Under the pieces are notes generated by a model, which made no database searches, was not told the origin of the DNA, and was given only the letters and a program-made list of their open reading frames with translations. A stretch of 7,222 nucleotides of DNA, taken from positions 1-7,222 of the forward strand of contig CALAQT010000167.1 of assembly GCA_937888775.1 (NCBI GenBank), read 5' to 3'. The translations under genes and the position numbers were made by a program. The DNA is from an uncultured Actinomycetes bacterium. Lineage in GTDB: Bacteria; Actinomycetota; Thermoleophilia; Solirubrobacterales; Solirubrobacteraceae. Shown here in pieces: positions 5,229-7,222 of the stretch (its first letter is position 1; the number at the start of each line of letters is the position of its first letter).

Positions 5229-7117
5229 GCACGCCGTCGCCCAAACCACGGGCGCTGCCGCGCGACGACGCGCCGGCGGACGACGACGGCTCACAGCGCG
5301 TCCGCCTGCGCTTCCTGCCCGACGGCGCGGAGGTCCGCGTGCCCAGCGGCACGCCGATCTTCGACGCCGCCAGCTGGAACGGGATCGCGATCGACTCGAC
5401 CTGTGGCGGGTACGGCACCTGCAAGAAGTGCAAGGTTCGGATCGTCTCCGGCGAGATCCCGATCGGCACGATCGACCCGCGAGCGTTCACCGCCGACGAG
5501 CTGGCAGACGGCTGGCGCCTGGCCTGCCGGGCCGGGGCTCGCACCGATCTGGTTGTCGAAGTGCCGCCGCTGCAGACGCGCCCCAAGGCGGCGCTGGTCG
5601 GCGTCGGACGTCACGTGATCCTGCGCCCGTCGGTGCAGAAGCGCCATCTGGTGCTGGAAGAGCCCTCGATGGAGGATCAGCGCTCCGATCAGCAGCGCGT
5701 GCTCGACGGCCTGGACGACCTCGAGCCACGGACTTCAATCGAGCTGCTGCGCACGCTCGGCACAGTGCTGCGTCGCTCCAACTTCGACGTCACCGCGGTC
5801 GTCTGCGACCAGGAGCTGATCGACGTGGAACCGGGAGACACGACCGCGCGGCGCTTTGCGATCGCGTTCGACCTCGGCACCACGACCGTGGTCGCGACGC
5901 TGCTGGATCTCGACAGCGGTCAGCCCGCCGCCGTGCGCTCGATGCTCAACCGCCAGCAGCCCTACGGAGCCGACGTGATCACCCGGATCTCGGCCACGAT
6001 GATGGACGACGGCGCGCTCGCAGCCCTGCGCGAACGCGCGCACGAAACGGTGGCCGAGCTGACCGGCGAGGTGCTGGACGAGGCGCAGGTGGACCCGGGC
6101 GAGGTCTATGAGATCACCGTCTGCGGCAACGTGACGATGATGCAGCTCGCGCTCGGGATCGACCCCGAACCTCTGTCGATGGCTCCGTTCGTGGTCTGTA
6201 CCCACAGCTTCCCGGCGGTCCGGGCCAGCGACTTCGGCGTCGAGATCCACCGGCGCGCGCCGGCGTTCGTGTTCCCGTCGCTGGGTGCCTACGTTGGGGG
6301 CGACATCGTCGCCGGGATCCTCGCCACCGGCCTGACCCGAGACCGCCGCCTGCGCCTGTTCATCGACGTCGGCACCAACAGTGAGATCGCGCTGGGCTCC
6401 TCCGAGCGCGTGCTGGCGACGGCCGCACCGGCCGGGCCTGCGTTCGAGGCCGCCCAGATCCGCTGCGGGATGCGCGCCGCCGACGGCGCGATCGAGGGCG
6501 TCAAGATCGTCGAGGACGGGCTCTCACTGGAGGTGATCGGCGACGTCGACCCGATCGGCATGTGCGGCTCTGGCCTGGTCGACACCGTCGCGGAACTGGT
6601 CCAGGGCGGGCTGCTCGATCACTCAGGGCGCTTCATCCCCGACGAGGACGCCGCCGAGCGACATCCCGCCCTGGCCCCGCGGCTGACCAAGATCGGCCAG
6701 GAGCGCGTGTTCGTCCTGCACTGGCGCGGCGAGGATCCCGCCGATTCGGTCTACCTCTCTCAGCGCGACGTGCGCGAGCTGCAGTTCGCCAAGGCATCGA
6801 TCGCGACCGGCTGGCAGATCCTGCTGCGTGAGCTGGGAGTCGACGCCGGCGAGATCTCCCAGGTGCTTCTGGCGGGCAGCTTCGGCGCCTATCTGACCCC
6901 GCTCAGCGCAATCCGGATCGGGCTGGTGCCCAGGCTGGCGCTGCCGCGGATCATCTCGGCCGGCAACGTGGCCGGCGAGGGCGCCAAGATCGCGGCGCTG
7001 TCGCTGCGCGAGCGCGCCGAGGCTCAGTCGATCCTGCGCGAGGTGCAGTACGTCGAGCTCTCCGGACGGGCCGACTTCAACGACCTGTTCATCGACCAGC
7101 TCGCGTTCCCGGGATGA
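5225..7117 (+). CDS. Corrinoid-protein reductive activator (RACo/RamA-like: 2Fe-2S ferredoxin plus ASKHA ATPase)
   Basis: This 630-residue protein restores Co(II) corrinoid, which forms by accidental oxidation, to active Co(I) using an electron and ATP. A low-complexity N-terminus (about 1-24) precedes a 2Fe-2S ferredoxin domain with C60-x5-C66-x2-C69 (STCGGYGTCKKC) and C101 (LACRAG), the cluster pattern of RACo. A linker runs to about residue 210. The ASKHA (DUF4445-type) domain begins with AFDLGTTTVVATLLD (D216) and contains TVCGNVTMMQLALG, LGAYVGGDIVAG, FIDVGTNSEIALG (D381), AAPAGPAFE, GMCGSGLVD and VLLAGSFGAYL near residue 550, all parts of the phosphate and adenosine sites. The ATG overlaps the previous TGA (ATGA), and AGGAGG (5206-5211) and GGGAG lie upstream. 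Its length suits the family. This is the last complete gene of the operon. No dedicated reductase for it is seen in the window. Confidence 0.93.
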   Translation: MSTPSPKPRALPRDDAPADDDGSQRVRLRFLPDGAEVRVPSGTPIFDAASWNGIAIDSTCGGYGTCKKCKVRIVSGEIPIGTIDPRAFTADELADGWRLACRAGARTDLVVEVPPLQTRPKAALVGVGRHVILRPSVQKRHLVLEEPSMEDQRSDQQRVLDGLDDLEPRTSIELLRTLGTVLRRSNFDVTAVVCDQELIDVEPGDTTARRFAIAFDLGTTTVVATLLDLDSGQPAAVRSMLNRQQPYGADVITRISATMMDDGALAALRERAHETVAELTGEVLDEAQVDPGEVYEITVCGNVTMMQLALGIDPEPLSMAPFVVCTHSFPAVRASDFGVEIHRRAPAFVFPSLGAYVGGDIVAGILATGLTRDRRLRLFIDVGTNSEIALGSSERVLATAAPAGPAFEAAQIRCGMRAADGAIEGVKIVEDGLSLEVIGDVDPIGMCGSGLVDTVAELVQGGLLDHSGRFIPDEDAAERHPALAPRLTKIGQERVFVLHWRGEDPADSVYLSQRDVRELQFAKASIATGWQILLRELGVDAGEISQVLLAGSFGAYLTPLSAIRIGLVPRLALPRIISAGNVAGEGAKIAALSLRERAEAQSILREVQYVELSGRADFNDLFIDQLAFPG

Positions 7118-7178
7118 CTGCCGCGGCGCAGCGCAGCGCGGTGGCCGGGCGCGGCGCGGTGGCCGGGCGCGGCGCGGT
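7114..7178 (+). CDS. 5' end of a further operon gene, cut off by the contig end
   Basis: An ATG at 7114 overlaps the TGA of the RACo-like gene (ATGA), the same coupling as at other junctions of this operon. The frame is open through the genomic part: MTAAAQRS, then AVAGRG twice. It then enters adapter sequence and meets an artefactual TAG at 7198-7200. The coupling suggests a real next gene that is cotranscribed, but 21 codons of Ala/Gly/Arg-rich sequence give no function, and the duplicated 18 bases may be an assembly error. Confidence 0.35.
7143..7178 (+). repeat. Two perfect tandem copies of an 18-bp unit at the contig end
   Basis: GGCCGGGCGCGGCGCGGT occurs at 7143-7160 and again at 7161-7178, directly before the adapter. 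In frame it encodes AVAGRG repeats. It may be a real low-complexity stretch or a misassembly from short reads at the edge. Confidence 0.8.
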
Positions 7179-7222
7179 AGATCGGAAGAGCGTCGTGTAG
7201 GGAAAGAGTGTAGATCTCGGTG
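7179..7222. other. Illumina TruSeq adapter contamination, not genomic
   Basis: From 7179 the sequence begins AGATCGGAAGAGCGTCGTGT and continues without a mismatch, as I recall it, along the reverse complement of the TruSeq universal adapter for 44 bases to the window end. It is a read-through artefact of library preparation kept in the assembly, so the last genomic base is about 7178. Its base composition is also clearly lower in GC than the rest. Confidence 0.97.

Noticed and set aside
5428..6111. Alternative plus-strand frame within the RACo-like gene
   Set aside because: Arg-rich shadow frame with no motif, inside a gene with clear ferredoxin and ASKHA signatures.
1..7178. CRISPR array, tRNA or rRNA, insertion sequence
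   Set aside because: No spaced repeats, no tRNA-like folds with conserved arms and no transposase motifs were seen; nearly all bases are coding.

Overview
The window is GC-rich and densely packed, with genes that overlap by a few bases. It has one probable leaderless promoter and GTG and TTG starts. This style suits a high-GC actinobacterium, possibly a soil lineage such as Thermoleophilia, but the assignment is an impression from composition, not a proof. The right edge is not genomic: the last 44 bases match the Illumina TruSeq adapter, so this is the end of a draft or metagenomic contig.

Layout. At the left edge is a perfect 10-bp hairpin, directly after a 5'-truncated reading frame on the minus strand that resembles the DUF1330 family. 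Next is a minus-strand gene for a trimethylamine methyltransferase (MttB) family protein without pyrrolysine (155-1597). A short divergent control region (about 1598-1672) carries overlapping promoters and a palindrome resembling IclR-family operators. From it a plus-strand operon starts: IclR-type regulator, corrinoid protein, MetV-like cysteine-rich protein, methylenetetrahydrofolate reductase (MetF), a methyltetrahydrofolate:corrinoid methyltransferase (MtgA-like), and a ferredoxin-ASKHA corrinoid-activating protein (RACo/RamA type). All junctions overlap by 4 to 29 bases. A further gene begins at 7114 but is cut off by the adapter.

How the genes work together (inference from family roles). 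The MttB-like enzyme would take a methyl group from a methylated amine or betaine and put it on the cob(I)alamin of the corrinoid protein. The MtgA-like enzyme would pass it to tetrahydrofolate. MetF with MetV would then interconvert methyl-THF and methylene-THF, presumably in the oxidative direction to feed C1 metabolism. RACo would rescue corrinoid that has oxidised to Co(II). The IclR protein probably senses the substrate or a product and controls both divergent units. All components of a corrinoid demethylation module are present; the substrate cannot be read from the sequence.
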